DNA from: ZC4RG30 sp963812195 | GTDB taxonomy: Bacteria > Pseudomonadota > Gammaproteobacteria > Steroidobacterales > Steroidobacteraceae | Assembly (NCBI GenBank): GCA_963812195.1 | Contig: CAWEUI010000001.1 | Location: forward strand, 248,001 to 312,000 | Direction of reading: 5' to 3' | DNA: 64,000 nucleotides | Shown: in pieces, positions 35,413-44,635 of the stretch | How the letters are laid out: every line of letters starts with the position of its first letter | Numbering within the stretch: the stretch's first letter is position 1 | Program-made: the position numbers and the translations under genes | Notes under the pieces: model-generated | Told to the model about the DNA's origin: nothing | Database searches by the model: none | Seen by the model: the letters and a program-made list of their open reading frames with translations, nothing else

Positions 35413-36879
35413 TCAGGCCTGGGCAGATCTGCCGCTGTATGCCAGGACAAGCCTGAATACTGCCCACAGCACTCCGGTCACCGGGATTGCGATCAAGGTC
35501 AAGCCAAGATCGGGTTGGAACAGATTGAGCGTGCCGAATGATGCGCCGACCAGGCTCGGCATGAGGCTCAACACGACCCAGGCCGAGCCAAGTGTGGTGA
35601 GCAAGGGGAACCACAAGCTGAACAGACCGAACAGGCCGGACTTGGCGCGGATCTCGCGGCGGTGAAACCATGCCCAGATCATGCTGAGCAGGAACATGAC
35701 CGGCAGGAGCACCAAAGTGATGAACAATATCTTCCGGGACAAGCCGGACCCCTCGCCACCGTAATCAAGGCCGAGGGCCCGGGCCGCAATGCCATTGCGC
35801 AGCTCGGCCGTTTCCCCAAAGCCCAGGCCACCACCGGCATTGACCAGCACGACAACTCCATTCTTGGCTGACGGGACCATCATCGCGAGCGATTCGAAGC
35901 CGACGCTGCTTCCGGTGTGGTAGACGGTTCCTTTGCCTGCATCCACAAACCATCCGAAGCCGTAGAACGGAGAGCCATTGCTGGCCGGATGGATCATGGC
36001 GGCTTTGCCCCTGGCGCTGAGCACATCGTCTTTGCCGTTCATCATCATCATCATGTAGCGCGCGAGATCGCTGGCGCTGGCGATGATCCCACCCTGGGGC
36101 GCCGTGCCAATATCGGTATGGTTCGCGACCAACGGGCGCCGGGAACCAAACCAGGGCCTGTGCCCTGACGCCATGGCCTCGTGGATCTTGCCGTCAGCGA
36201 CAAAGCTGTGCCTCATGCCAACCGGCTCCAGAATGTTGGTTTCAATGAAGGACTGGAATGTCTGCCCGCTGACGACCTCGATCAGGCGACCAAGGATCTG
36301 GTAATTCAGGTTCGAATACTCCCACTTGTCGCCCGGTTGGTAGGCCGGAGTCATTCCGGCCCGCTGCTCGATCCGGCGCGCCAGGGTGTCCTTGTACGCG
36401 GTGTCGTCCTGGTGGGAGAGGTTCCCCTGGAAGGTGGAGAACCCGCTCGTGTGACTGAGCAACTGGCGGATGGTGATCACCCCGGCGGGCCGTCCGGAGA
36501 ACCCAGGGAGATAGCGCGAAACTTCGGCATCCAGGTCGACCTTGCCAGCTTCGACCAGCTGCATCACGGCCAGCGCCGTAAAGCTCTTGGAAACCGAACC
36601 GATATTGAACGGAGTGTCCGGCGTGACGGGCTTGTCGCCTCCCCGCTTGACCACACCGCGAGCCTCCAGTGTCCTGATTCCACCATCGGCCACGACGGCG
36701 TAGGCAAGACCGGGAACACCGGAAGCCGGCATCTGCCTGGCAATGAAGTCGTCGATTGATCCGGCTGGTATTCCGGCATGCGCAGCTGCGGTGCATCCAA
36801 GGATCCAGAGTGGCAGCGCTGTCCGCACTACATTCTTCCAGCGAATCAGTGCCAGCCAACCTGATAAGAGTCTGTTCAT
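35413..36879 (-). CDS. Membrane serine hydrolase, beta-lactamase/class C PBP fold
   Basis: A serine beta-lactamase-like peptidase or esterase of unknown substrate. A signal peptide (ALPLWILGCTAAAHA) is followed by the catalytic domain: nucleophile Ser95 and Lys98 in IGSVSKSF, Tyr188 and Asn190 in WEYSN, and the third motif as HTG in VYHTGSS. After about residue 390 the protein has three hydrophobic helices (ILFITLVLLPVMFLLSMIW and two more), so the catalytic domain faces the periplasm. Start is taken as ATG 36879; ATG 36897 and an earlier in-frame codon are possible. It is divergent from the tldD-tldE pair. A true beta-lactamase role is unlikely with the C-terminal membrane part. Confidence 0.88.
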   Translation of the reverse strand: MNRLLSGWLALIRWKNVVRTALPLWILGCTAAAHAGIPAGSIDDFIARQMPASGVPGLAYAVVADGGIRTLEARGVVKRGGDKPVTPDTPFNIGSVSKSFTALAVMQLVEAGKVDLDAEVSRYLPGFSGRPAGVITIRQLLSHTSGFSTFQGNLSHQDDTAYKDTLARRIEQRAGMTPAYQPGDKWEYSNLNYQILGRLIEVVSGQTFQSFIETNILEPVGMRHSFVADGKIHEAMASGHRPWFGSRRPLVANHTDIGTAPQGGIIASASDLARYMMMMMNGKDDVLSARGKAAMIHPASNGSPFYGFGWFVDAGKGTVYHTGSSVGFESLAMMVPSAKNGVVVLVNAGGGLGFGETAELRNGIAARALGLDYGGEGSGLSRKILFITLVLLPVMFLLSMIWAWFHRREIRAKSGLFGLFSLWFPLLTTLGSAWVVLSLMPSLVGASFGTLNLFQPDLGLTLIAIPVTGVLWAVFRLVLAYSGRSAQA

Positions 36880-37043
36880 TGCCGCATCGCAGGTCATTGC
36901 CAGGAGGAAGAATGCTTTCGGGACCGGCACATATCGGGCTGCAGGTTAGCGACGAATGCCCCGGGCGATCAACCTGCCACAAAGGGCGTATCTTTGTGCA
37001 TGGGTGCCGCATGGCGTGGCGCCGGAACTGCCGGAAGACGCAC

Positions 37044-38417
37044 ATGAACAGCAAACATCCTACAGCACCGGCCGGCGCCGCCTACTCGGAGACGCGCCAG
37101 CACGAGCTGCGCAAGAGCCGCATGGTGATGATCGATGGCAGCCTGACTGCCAACGCCTCCACCAGCGAGGGCGGCACCAGTGCGCGCGTATTCAATGGCG
37201 GCTACTGGGGTTTTGCATCCGCGCCGGCCATGGACGATGCCACTGCCGCAAGAGTGGCACAAAAGGCCGTCGAAAATGCCGGCGTCATGGGCCGCTTCGG
37301 CGACCAGAAGTCGCTCGACATGCCGCTGGACTTCCATGTCGGCGAATATGGTTACAACGGTCGCCCGCCGGCTTCCCAAAAGGAAGCCATCGACCTGCTC
37401 GAAACGCTGAACGGCTACTGCAGGAAGCGCTACAAGGACGTCAAGTCTGCCATGTTCATGCTGCAGGAAGAGCGCCACGCCAAGCGTTTCGCCACCAGCA
37501 ATGGCAGCGCCGGACTTTCCACCATCAACCGCGCATCCTGCTATCTGGTCCTGATTGCCGAGGACCAGCATGGCAACCCGATCGAACTGATGCAGGTCCT
37601 GTCGAACAAGGGCAACCTGGCCGATCTGGGGCTTTCGTACGAAAAACTGACGCCCATGCTGGACGAGCTGCACGGCCACCTGCAGGCCAAGCGCTTCGCT
37701 GTAGCGGCGCGCGGTGGCAAGAACACGATCGTGCTCTCGCCGGAACTATCCGGCATGTTGGCGCACGAGGCCATGGGCCACCCCTGCGAGGCCGATCTCG
37801 TCCTGGGCGGCGCGGTTACCGGAAAGCTGGTAGGCAAGCAGGTCGCAAGCGAGCTGATTACCATGGTGGACTTCGCCAATACCTACAACGGCTCGGAGCT
37901 GATGATTCCCGTCTATGTGGACGACGAGGGCACCCGGGCCAGCGATGCCGTACTCATCAAGGACGGTACGTTGCAGCAGTTCATGACCAGTCGCGAGACT
38001 GCCGCCCGGCTGGGCATCCAATCCACCGGCAATGCACGGGCATACAACTTCAACGACGAGCCGCTGGTGCGAATGCGCAACACCGCCATCCTGCCGGGGA
38101 CACGCAAGCTTGAAGACATCATCGCTGAAGTCGATGACGGCTATTACCTGATGAAGACCGGCAACGGCCAGGCGGACTCCACATCGGAATTCATGTTCGG
38201 CATCACGCTGGCCTATGAAATCAGGCATGGCAAGCTCGGCAATGCCATTACCGACACCACCGTGTCCGGCCGCGCCATCGACATGCTCAAGACTGTCGAT
38301 GCGGTTTCCGACGACATGCACTGGGAATGCAATGGCTACTGCGGCAAGAAGCAACCGATGGTTGTCTCCCTGGGCGGCCCGGCCCTCAGAGCCATCGCCC
38401 ACCTCGGCGGACAATAG
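37044..38417 (+). CDS. tldD: TldD-family metalloprotease subunit
   Basis: TldD is the zinc-bearing half of the TldD/TldE heterodimeric protease that trims unfolded peptides and, in E. coli, matures microcin B17 and degrades CcdA. The 457-residue product carries the HExxxH zinc motif in LAHEAMGHPCEAD and conserved glycine-rich segments near the C-terminus (MFGITLAYEIRHGKLG). GGAAG precedes ATG 37044. It is followed after eight bases by a tldE homologue, unlike E. coli where the partners are unlinked. Sequence near the N-terminus differs from E. coli TldD, so this may be a paralogous lineage. Confidence 0.9.
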   Translation: MNSKHPTAPAGAAYSETRQHELRKSRMVMIDGSLTANASTSEGGTSARVFNGGYWGFASAPAMDDATAARVAQKAVENAGVMGRFGDQKSLDMPLDFHVGEYGYNGRPPASQKEAIDLLETLNGYCRKRYKDVKSAMFMLQEERHAKRFATSNGSAGLSTINRASCYLVLIAEDQHGNPIELMQVLSNKGNLADLGLSYEKLTPMLDELHGHLQAKRFAVAARGGKNTIVLSPELSGMLAHEAMGHPCEADLVLGGAVTGKLVGKQVASELITMVDFANTYNGSELMIPVYVDDEGTRASDAVLIKDGTLQQFMTSRETAARLGIQSTGNARAYNFNDEPLVRMRNTAILPGTRKLEDIIAEVDDGYYLMKTGNGQADSTSEFMFGITLAYEIRHGKLGNAITDTTVSGRAIDMLKTVDAVSDDMHWECNGYCGKKQPMVVSLGGPALRAIAHLGGQ

Positions 38418-38425
38418 AAGCGCCA

Positions 38426-39706
38426 ATGACACTGGATCTGAAATCCCTGGCTTCCGACACCCTTGCGCGGATGCAATCGGCCGGCTTTGACGCCGCTCAG
38501 GTGGAAGCGTCCATCTGCGAACAGGACGAGCTGAACGTCGCCCACAACGACCCAAGCCTGCTACGCAGTACGGAAGACTATTCGCTTGCGCTGGTGGGTA
38601 TTGTCCAGAAGCGACGCGCAACGACGACGTTGACGGAGCTCGACGGGAAGTCCGTTGCCGACGGCGTCGCCTCCCTGCTGGAGCGGGCCAGGTTTGCACC
38701 ACAGGATGAGGGCAACGCGGTCTCGGCGGGCCAACAGCTGCACTTCGAGCAGGGACCGCAACGCGCCGACCGGGAAGTTCTCGCCAGAAAGGTTGAGGAA
38801 CTGCTGGCGTTTCGCCGCGGCGAAACGCCAAAGATGACCATTGAAGAGGCGGCGGCAGCGCACCGCCTGACCCGCAAAGTGGTGTTGACGAGTGAAGGCT
38901 CGATGCTGTCCTGTTCGGTAGGCAGCTATGGCCTGCAGGTGATGGGCACGGCCTCGGAAGGCGGCAAGGCCAGCTCTTTCAATTATACCGGTGGGCGCAA
39001 CCACGACCTCTCGGACCGCCATGCCTGCGACTACTTCGGGATCGCCGACATGCTGCGCGACACGGAACGCCAGATCCAGACAACCCCCGTTGGTGGCAAT
39101 TTCACTGGCGAAGTCGTGTTGGCCCCATTTGCCGTGGCCGACCTCGTCGGCTGGTTGCTGGAACAGTTGGGTGATGGCGCACTGCTTGCCAACGCGTCAG
39201 TCTTCAAGGACAAGGTCGGTGAGTCGATTGCCGCTCCACTGTTTACGCTGGAAAGCCATTTTGATGCACCGGGTTGTGTGCCATATACGAGCGATGCCTT
39301 TGCGGCGCCGCCCATTACCCTGGTGCAGCAAGGTCGCCTTGGCATGTTGCTGCCAAGTCTTTACGGCAGCCGCAAGACAGGCATCGCCCATGTGCCCTCG
39401 ACTTCCGGATGGCGAATCAAGCCAGGCACTACGAATCGCACGGACATGATCGCTGACATCAGCAAGGGTGCCATCGTGAATCGTCTGTCCATGGGGTCGC
39501 CCGGACCGAACGGCGACTTCTCCGGCGTGATCAAGAACAGTTTCCTGATCGAGAACGGGCAGATCGGCACTGCCCTTTCCGAAACCATGGTTGCAGGCAA
39601 CATGGCGCAGATGCTCAAGGACATTGTCGCGATTTCGTCAGAGCACCTGGATACCGGCTCGGAAGACTATCCCTGGATTCGTATCCGGAACCTGAGCTTC
39701 TCGTGA
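38426..39706 (+). CDS. tldE: TldE/PmbA-family protease subunit
   Basis: The non-catalytic partner of TldD; 426 residues. It lacks the HExxxH motif and shows the PmbA-type conserved ends: NFTGEVVLAPFAVADLVGWL, SRKTGIAHVPSTSGWRIKPG and the terminal MSLGSPGP-like block RLSMGSPGPNGDFSGVIKNS. It lies eight bases after tldD and surely works with it. A hydrolase (35413-36879) is divergently placed on the other side. Confidence 0.88.
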   Translation: MTLDLKSLASDTLARMQSAGFDAAQVEASICEQDELNVAHNDPSLLRSTEDYSLALVGIVQKRRATTTLTELDGKSVADGVASLLERARFAPQDEGNAVSAGQQLHFEQGPQRADREVLARKVEELLAFRRGETPKMTIEEAAAAHRLTRKVVLTSEGSMLSCSVGSYGLQVMGTASEGGKASSFNYTGGRNHDLSDRHACDYFGIADMLRDTERQIQTTPVGGNFTGEVVLAPFAVADLVGWLLEQLGDGALLANASVFKDKVGESIAAPLFTLESHFDAPGCVPYTSDAFAAPPITLVQQGRLGMLLPSLYGSRKTGIAHVPSTSGWRIKPGTTNRTDMIADISKGAIVNRLSMGSPGPNGDFSGVIKNSFLIENGQIGTALSETMVAGNMAQMLKDIVAISSEHLDTGSEDYPWIRIRNLSFS

Positions 39707-39728
39707 TCGACGGGTGCTGCGCAGCCGG

Positions 39729-40178
39729 TCAGCGAACTGTGCGCCGCTCGTGGTCATGCTCCCTGATCACGATCTCGGCCAGCGTGGTGGCCTCGCTGGC
39801 GACAACCTTGAGCAGGTCATCCAGGGCCACCATCCCCACGAGCCGGCCATCGCCGCCCACCACGGGGATTCGCCGCACCCCGTGCACATGCATGCGCTGC
39901 ATCGCGTGAGCTGCATATTCGGTATCGCGCGCCGTGACCAGCGGCACCCGCATGATCTCACCCACCGTGGTGGCCGCCGCATCCAGCTCGTTGCCAAGCA
40001 CCTTCACGACCAGATCCCGGTCCGTGACCATGCCGACCGGCACGCATTCGTCCTTTGGGTCGTCCACCACGACAAGATCGCCGACGTGCTTGCTGCGCAT
40101 CAGGCGCGCCGCCTCCAGTACCGTGGTGGCGCGGGTGCAGTAGACAGCCTCCGGCGTGCAGATGTCCTTGAGCAGCAT
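39729..40178 (-). CDS. Paired CBS-domain protein
   Basis: A 149-residue protein made almost wholly of two CBS motifs (VYCTRATTVLEAARLMRSKH, VGMVTDRDLVVKVL; VPLVTARDTEYAAHAMQRMH, GMVALDDLLKVVASE), a module that binds adenine nucleotides such as AMP or ATP and usually controls a partner protein. No other domain is present. ATG 40178 has GGAGG upstream. It follows phosphofructokinase by 20 bases and so may be cotranscribed with it; a role in energy sensing is only an inference. Confidence 0.9.
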   Translation of the reverse strand: MLLKDICTPEAVYCTRATTVLEAARLMRSKHVGDLVVVDDPKDECVPVGMVTDRDLVVKVLGNELDAAATTVGEIMRVPLVTARDTEYAAHAMQRMHVHGVRRIPVVGGDGRLVGMVALDDLLKVVASEATTLAEIVIREHDHERRTVR

Positions 40179-40198
40179 GTGTCCTCCGCTTTGGTTCG

Positions 40199-41170
40199 TT
40201 ATCGCGCCAGCGTACGCGCCAAATCCAGCAGGCGCATGTCCGGTGCCTTGCGAACGCCTGCCACGTCCTCCAGACCGGTCGTCACTATATCCCCGCCGGC
40301 AAAGCCGACGAGTACACCATGCCTGTCCGCACCCAGAGCATGGACCGCCGCGCTGCCCAGACGCGTGGCCAGCAGCCGGTCGAACACCCCGGGTGGACCA
40401 CCGCGCTGCACGTGGCCCAGGCGCGTCACACGCATGTCGAACCCCAGCCGCTCGGCATGCTCGCTGAAATGCCGTGCCAGCGCGTCCGCGTCGTAGCGCG
40501 CGCCTTCGGCCACCACCACGATGGCATGGCTCTTGCCGCGCTCGTAGGCGGCGTGCACTTCGCCGGCTATCTGCTCCGGCGACTCGGCGGCTTCGGGGAT
40601 CACCACAGCTTCGGCGCCCCCGGCAATGCCTGCCATCAGCGCCAGGTAGCCGCAATGTCGGCCCATCACCTCCACCAGAAACGCGCGCCGGTGCGAGGAC
40701 GCGGTGTCGCGCAGCCGGTCGATGGCTTCCAGTGCGGTATCCAGCGCAGTGGTGGCGCCGATCGAGATATCCGTGCCGGCCAGATCGTTGTCTATCGTGG
40801 AGGCAACGCCGACCACCCTGGCGCCCTTGCGCGACAGCGCGAACGAACCGGCCTGTGAACCGTTGCCACCGATCACGACGAGCCCGGATACCCCCGCCTT
40901 GCGCAACTGCGCGATCGCGGCATCCTGACCTGCAATGTCATGCATCTGCTGGCAGCGCGTGGTTCCCAGGAAGGTGCCGCCTCGCCCGATGATGCCTCCG
41001 ACGTCGCGCGGCCCGAGCGCGATGAAATCGCCCTCGATCAGACCCGTAAAGCCATGCCGGACCCCCAGCACGTCCAGCCCGTCTGCGGCCGCGGTGCGTA
41101 CCACGGCACGTATCGCTGCGTTCATGCCCGGTGCGTCGCCGCCGCTGGTAAGCACCGCGATTCTGTTCAT
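40199..41170 (-). CDS. pfkA: 6-phosphofructokinase, GGNGS variant
   Basis: PFK phosphorylates fructose 6-phosphate at C1. The 323-residue protein has the family fold: AVLTSGGDAPGMNAAIR, the catalytic STIDNDLAGTD with Asp127 and Asp129 at the E. coli PfkA positions, and VEVMGRHCGYLAL. The usual GGDGS motif at residues 101-105 reads GGNGS, so Asp103, which helps place the magnesium-nucleotide, is Asn; Gly104, the mark of ATP enzymes, is kept. Donor (ATP or pyrophosphate) therefore needs care. It could be a reversible or slow enzyme. Start ATG 41170. Confidence 0.9.
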   Translation of the reverse strand: MNRIAVLTSGGDAPGMNAAIRAVVRTAAADGLDVLGVRHGFTGLIEGDFIALGPRDVGGIIGRGGTFLGTTRCQQMHDIAGQDAAIAQLRKAGVSGLVVIGGNGSQAGSFALSRKGARVVGVASTIDNDLAGTDISIGATTALDTALEAIDRLRDTASSHRRAFLVEVMGRHCGYLALMAGIAGGAEAVVIPEAAESPEQIAGEVHAAYERGKSHAIVVVAEGARYDADALARHFSEHAERLGFDMRVTRLGHVQRGGPPGVFDRLLATRLGSAAVHALGADRHGVLVGFAGGDIVTTGLEDVAGVRKAPDMRLLDLARTLAR

Positions 41171-41261
41171 TCCGGGCTGTACTTGATGGAAGGCAAGTGC
41201 AACATGCTCGGGCGCACCGCGCGCAGGTGCCATACGGAAAAACCCGTAGTCGCCGCAGGCC

Positions 41262-41519
41262 TCAGCTGTGATCCTTGATGTGGTTCTGCAGGTACTCCCT
41301 ATGGGCGTGGTCCTGCTCCTTCTTGATTGCGCGGGCCTTGCCGCGCGCGACGGACAGCGATCGCTCGCGCGTCTTCGCCGTACTTACCGCCGCCGAGAAG
41401 GGAAACAGCCGTTCGGCACCACTGGCGCCGCACGCCGGACATGGGGGAGCCTCATCAGGCTTGACCACCTGTTCGAAGCGGTGGCCGCACTGTCTGCAAT
41501 GGAAATCGTAGATAGGCAT
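41262..41519 (-). CDS. FmdB-type small zinc ribbon protein
   Basis: An 85-residue protein with the FmdB/CxxC_CxxC zinc-ribbon start MPIYDFHCRQCGHRFE and a second pair CPACG, followed by a charged tail rich in Lys and Arg. The family is widespread and its role is unclear; it has been linked to regulation of formamidase expression. The ATG at 41519 fits the family; the open frame upstream to 41558 adds residues that do not. Confidence 0.85.
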   Translation of the reverse strand: MPIYDFHCRQCGHRFEQVVKPDEAPPCPACGASGAERLFPFSAAVSTAKTRERSLSVARGKARAIKKEQDHAHREYLQNHIKDHS

Positions 41520-41554
41520 GTCGACAAAGATACCCGATGCGCCCGCACGAAGGT

Positions 41555-42658
41555 TCAATCCAGCCGTTTACGGAATGCGAGCACTGCCGCCACCATCATC
41601 ACCAGGACGAAGGCCAGCAACGCCAGCACGTCGTGCCACATACCGGACAGCCCCGCACCACGCAGCATGATACCCCTGATCAGCCGCAGGAAATGCGTCA
41701 GCGGCAGCACCTCGGCAATCCATTGCGCCACCCTGGGCATACCGGCAAAGGGGAACATGAAGCCTGACAGGAGAATCGATGGCAGGAATACGAAGAACGT
41801 CATCTGCATCGCCTGGAACTGCGAGCTGGCGCGAGTGGAAATCAGCAGCCCCATGCTCAGATTCGCCATGATCAGCAGCATTGCCGCGGTGTAGATGGCA
41901 ACCGGGCTGCCGGCTATCGGCACCTTGAACAACCATGCCCCGAGCCCGATGATCACCGTCGTCTGCACCAGACCTATCAGGACGTAGGGCAGTACCTTGC
42001 CGACCATCAGTTCGGTCCTGCTCACGGGCGTGGCGATCAGCAGTTCCATGTTGCCACGTTCGCGTTCACGGACGACGGCCACGCCGGTGAACAGCACCAT
42101 GGTCATGGTCAGTATCACGCCGATCAGTCCGGGCACGATGTTGACCGCCGAACGGCGCTGCGGATTGTAGAAGCTGACGACGCTGATCTGCCCATGCGAC
42201 AGGCCCAAAGGACGCGTGTTGGCCGTGAGTCTGGATTCCAGCGGCATTTGCGCGAGCTGCATCGCCGCGCTCTGCACCACGGTATCGCTGCCGTCCACCA
42301 GCACCTGCACTGCCTCGCGACCATCGAAGCGACGCGCCTCGAAATCCGGTGGTATCACCACGCCAAGGCTGATTCGGCCGTCACGCAGAGCCTCGGTGAG
42401 CTCCTGCGGCGAGCTGGCCGCGAGTGTGGGCTTGATCACGCCGGAGGCGACCATGTCCATGACCACGGCGCGCGATGCGGCCGAATTGGCCTCATCGGCA
42501 ATGCCGGCCGACAGATGCCGCAGGTTCAGATTGATGGCGTACCCGAACAGGATGAGCTGGAACACGGGGATCCCCAGGATCATCCCCAGCGTGATGCGAT
42601 CCCGGCGCAGCTGGCGCACTTCCTTGACCATGATCGCGGACAGCCGGCGCCATTTCAC
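41555..42658 (-). CDS. ABC-2 type transporter permease (YbhS/YbhR-like)
   Basis: A 367-residue ABC-2 permease: one N-terminal membrane helix (LGMILGIPVFQLILFGYAIN), a periplasmic domain of about 150 residues with small-residue and Val-rich strands, then five helices including IGVILTMTMVLFTGVAVVRE with the RERERGNMELL loop typical of the drug-export class. It overlaps the ATPase gene upstream by four bases. YbhGFSR exporters normally have two permeases; only one is present here, so it probably works as a homodimer. Confidence 0.92.
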   Translation of the reverse strand: MKWRRLSAIMVKEVRQLRRDRITLGMILGIPVFQLILFGYAINLNLRHLSAGIADEANSAASRAVVMDMVASGVIKPTLAASSPQELTEALRDGRISLGVVIPPDFEARRFDGREAVQVLVDGSDTVVQSAAMQLAQMPLESRLTANTRPLGLSHGQISVVSFYNPQRRSAVNIVPGLIGVILTMTMVLFTGVAVVRERERGNMELLIATPVSRTELMVGKVLPYVLIGLVQTTVIIGLGAWLFKVPIAGSPVAIYTAAMLLIMANLSMGLLISTRASSQFQAMQMTFFVFLPSILLSGFMFPFAGMPRVAQWIAEVLPLTHFLRLIRGIMLRGAGLSGMWHDVLALLAFVLVMMVAAVLAFRKRLD

Positions 42659-43632
42659 CTGGGACGCACTCCCGCGGACTGTCCGGCCCGTTCGGTGGAG
42701 GCCACGAATACATCCTCGAGATTTGGCGCGCCGGATTCCACTTCAGCCGCCAGACCGGCCTTGCGCAGGGCGGCACGCAGCGATTCAAGCATCGCGCCAT
42801 CGTCCTCGCACAACACCCGCAGCACATTGCCTACCTGGGCAACGCTCAGTACACCCGGCAAGTGCGCCAGCACCTGCTGGGCGCGGCGCGGCTGCCCGGC
42901 GCGCACCAGCAGGCAACGCCCTTCCAGCGCCTGCATCAACTGCTTCGGGGTACCGTCCGCCCGCAAGCGGCCGCGGTCCAGGATGGCGATGCGGTGACAA
43001 CGCTCGGCCTCGTCCATGTAATGGGTGGAAACGAGCAGCGTGGTACCCCCATCAACGAGGTCGAACAGCTTCTCCCAGAAATCGCGCCGCAATTGCGGAT
43101 CGACGGCGCTGGTGGGTTCATCCAGGAACAGCAATTCGGGCCGATGGACGACCGCGCCTGCCAGCGCCAGACGCTGCTTCTGCCCGCCGCTCATGGTGCC
43201 GGCCAGTTGCCGCTGGCGATCCGCGAAATCGTACTGCTCGACCAGCTCGTCGACCCGTTCACGGGTCGCCGCACGCGACAGACCCTGGATCGCGGCCAGG
43301 AACTCCAGGTTTTCCCGCACGGTCAGATCGTTGAAGAGCGAGAAGTTCTGCGTCATGTATCCGATGTGCAGTCGCAATTTCTCGGCCTGGGCCGGGATCT
43401 CCAGACCCAGCACCTCGATCTGACCGTCGCTGGGCATCAACAGGCCGCACAGCATGCGTATGGTCGTGGATTTGCCCGACCCGTTGGGCCCGAGAAATCC
43501 GTACACACTGGCCTTCTTCACGCTCAGGTCGATGTCGTCCACGGCCACCAGGGCACCGAAGCGCTTGGTAAGGCCGCGCGCCCGGATGGCCAGCGCGTCT
43601 TGCGCAGCGGCGTCCGGGCGGACCGCACTCAC
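42655..43632 (-). CDS. ABC exporter ATP-binding protein (YbhF/CcmA-like)
   Basis: A 325-residue ATPase with Walker A FLGPNGSGKSTTIRML, Q-loop GYMTQNFSLFNDLTV, signature TMSGGQKQRLALAGA and Walker B LLFLDEPTSAVDP. A C-terminal extension of about 90 residues, as in drug-export ABC proteins, follows the nucleotide-binding domain. Its start overlaps the membrane fusion gene and its stop the permease gene by four bases each, so the three form one exporter. Confidence 0.94.
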   Translation of the reverse strand: MSAVRPDAAAQDALAIRARGLTKRFGALVAVDDIDLSVKKASVYGFLGPNGSGKSTTIRMLCGLLMPSDGQIEVLGLEIPAQAEKLRLHIGYMTQNFSLFNDLTVRENLEFLAAIQGLSRAATRERVDELVEQYDFADRQRQLAGTMSGGQKQRLALAGAVVHRPELLFLDEPTSAVDPQLRRDFWEKLFDLVDGGTTLLVSTHYMDEAERCHRIAILDRGRLRADGTPKQLMQALEGRCLLVRAGQPRRAQQVLAHLPGVLSVAQVGNVLRVLCEDDGAMLESLRAALRKAGLAAEVESGAPNLEDVFVASTERAGQSAGVRPR

Positions 43633-44580
43633 TGACCGAACTCAACCCACAGCGGCAACCCGGCCGGCAGCTCCCGGGCATCGACACCCAGCTGGATCTC
43701 GGCGAGGTAGCTCAGCCGCGTGGCATCCTGTCCCGTCAGCGCATAGTAAGGAGTGAAGGTCGGGTCGCTGCGGATCATCCGCACCCTGCCCTGCCAGACC
43801 TTGTCGTTGCCTTCCACGTGTATGCGCGCCTGGTCGCCGACCTTGACGCCGGCGCGCAAGGGTTCGGGAACGTATACGCGCGCATACGGCGCATCACCGG
43901 CCAGCAGCACGACCAGCGGTGCGCCCACCGGTGCCTGATCACCGAGCTTGTAGGGAATGCTGTCCACCTGTGCATCGCGCGGCGCCACCAGCGTCAGCTT
44001 CTGCAATGTGATGCGCTCGGCCTGCGCCTGGGCCCTCGATGCCTGCACCGCAGCCTCACCCTGCGCGATCTGCTCGGTCCGCGTCCCGTTCTGCAGTTCG
44101 AGCAACGCCTGACGGGCAAGCCGCAGCTGGGCTTCGGCGCTGTCCGCCGCGGCTGTGGCGCGATCCAGATCCGATGCCGCAACCAGCTTCTTTTCGACCA
44201 GCACCCGCAGGCGCCGCAGGTTGGCGCGCGCGTCCACCGCCTGCGCCTCGGCGGACTGCACGGCGGCGCTGGCCTTGCCGATGTCCTCGGGACGGGGGCC
44301 GGCCCTGCAGTTCGGCCAGCGCCGCACTGCCCTGTCGCGCCAGTGCCTGCGCGGCGGCCAGCCGGGATTCGGTGCGCGCCGGCTCCAGTCGCAGCAGGTC
44401 ATCACCGGCCCGCACGCGCTGCCCCTCGCGAACGTCGATGGCGACGATCTTCTCAGCCGCCGGTGATGGCAATGTGATGCGATCCCATTCAAGCGTTCCC
44501 AGCGCACGCGGGGTATCCGGAGTGCAGGCGCTCAGCACGAGTGCAATGAACGGCAGCGCCAGCATTTGCGACAACTTCAT
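43629..44580 (-). pseudogene. HlyD-family membrane fusion lipoprotein of the ABC exporter, frame break
   Basis: A periplasmic adaptor for the ABC-2 exporter that follows. It is a lipoprotein (lipobox in LVLSACTPD), then a biotinyl-lipoyl half (AIDVREGQRVRAGDDLLRL), a long Ala/Glu/Arg-rich coiled-coil and a barrel domain with VYVPEPLRAGVKVGDQARIH. The N- and C-terminal parts are in different frames; removing one G near 44304 restores a 316-residue product. Start is ATG 44580, or GTG 44586. Likely a sequencing insertion. Confidence 0.83.
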
Positions 44581-44635
44581 GTTCACCAGATCCCGGCCCG
44601 TGGAGTGGCGAGGTTAACAGCAGAGCCGATCGAGG

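Noticed and set aside
36880..37043. A precursor peptide for TldD/TldE in the divergent gap
   Set aside because: No short frame with a ribosome-binding site and plausible leader/core was seen.
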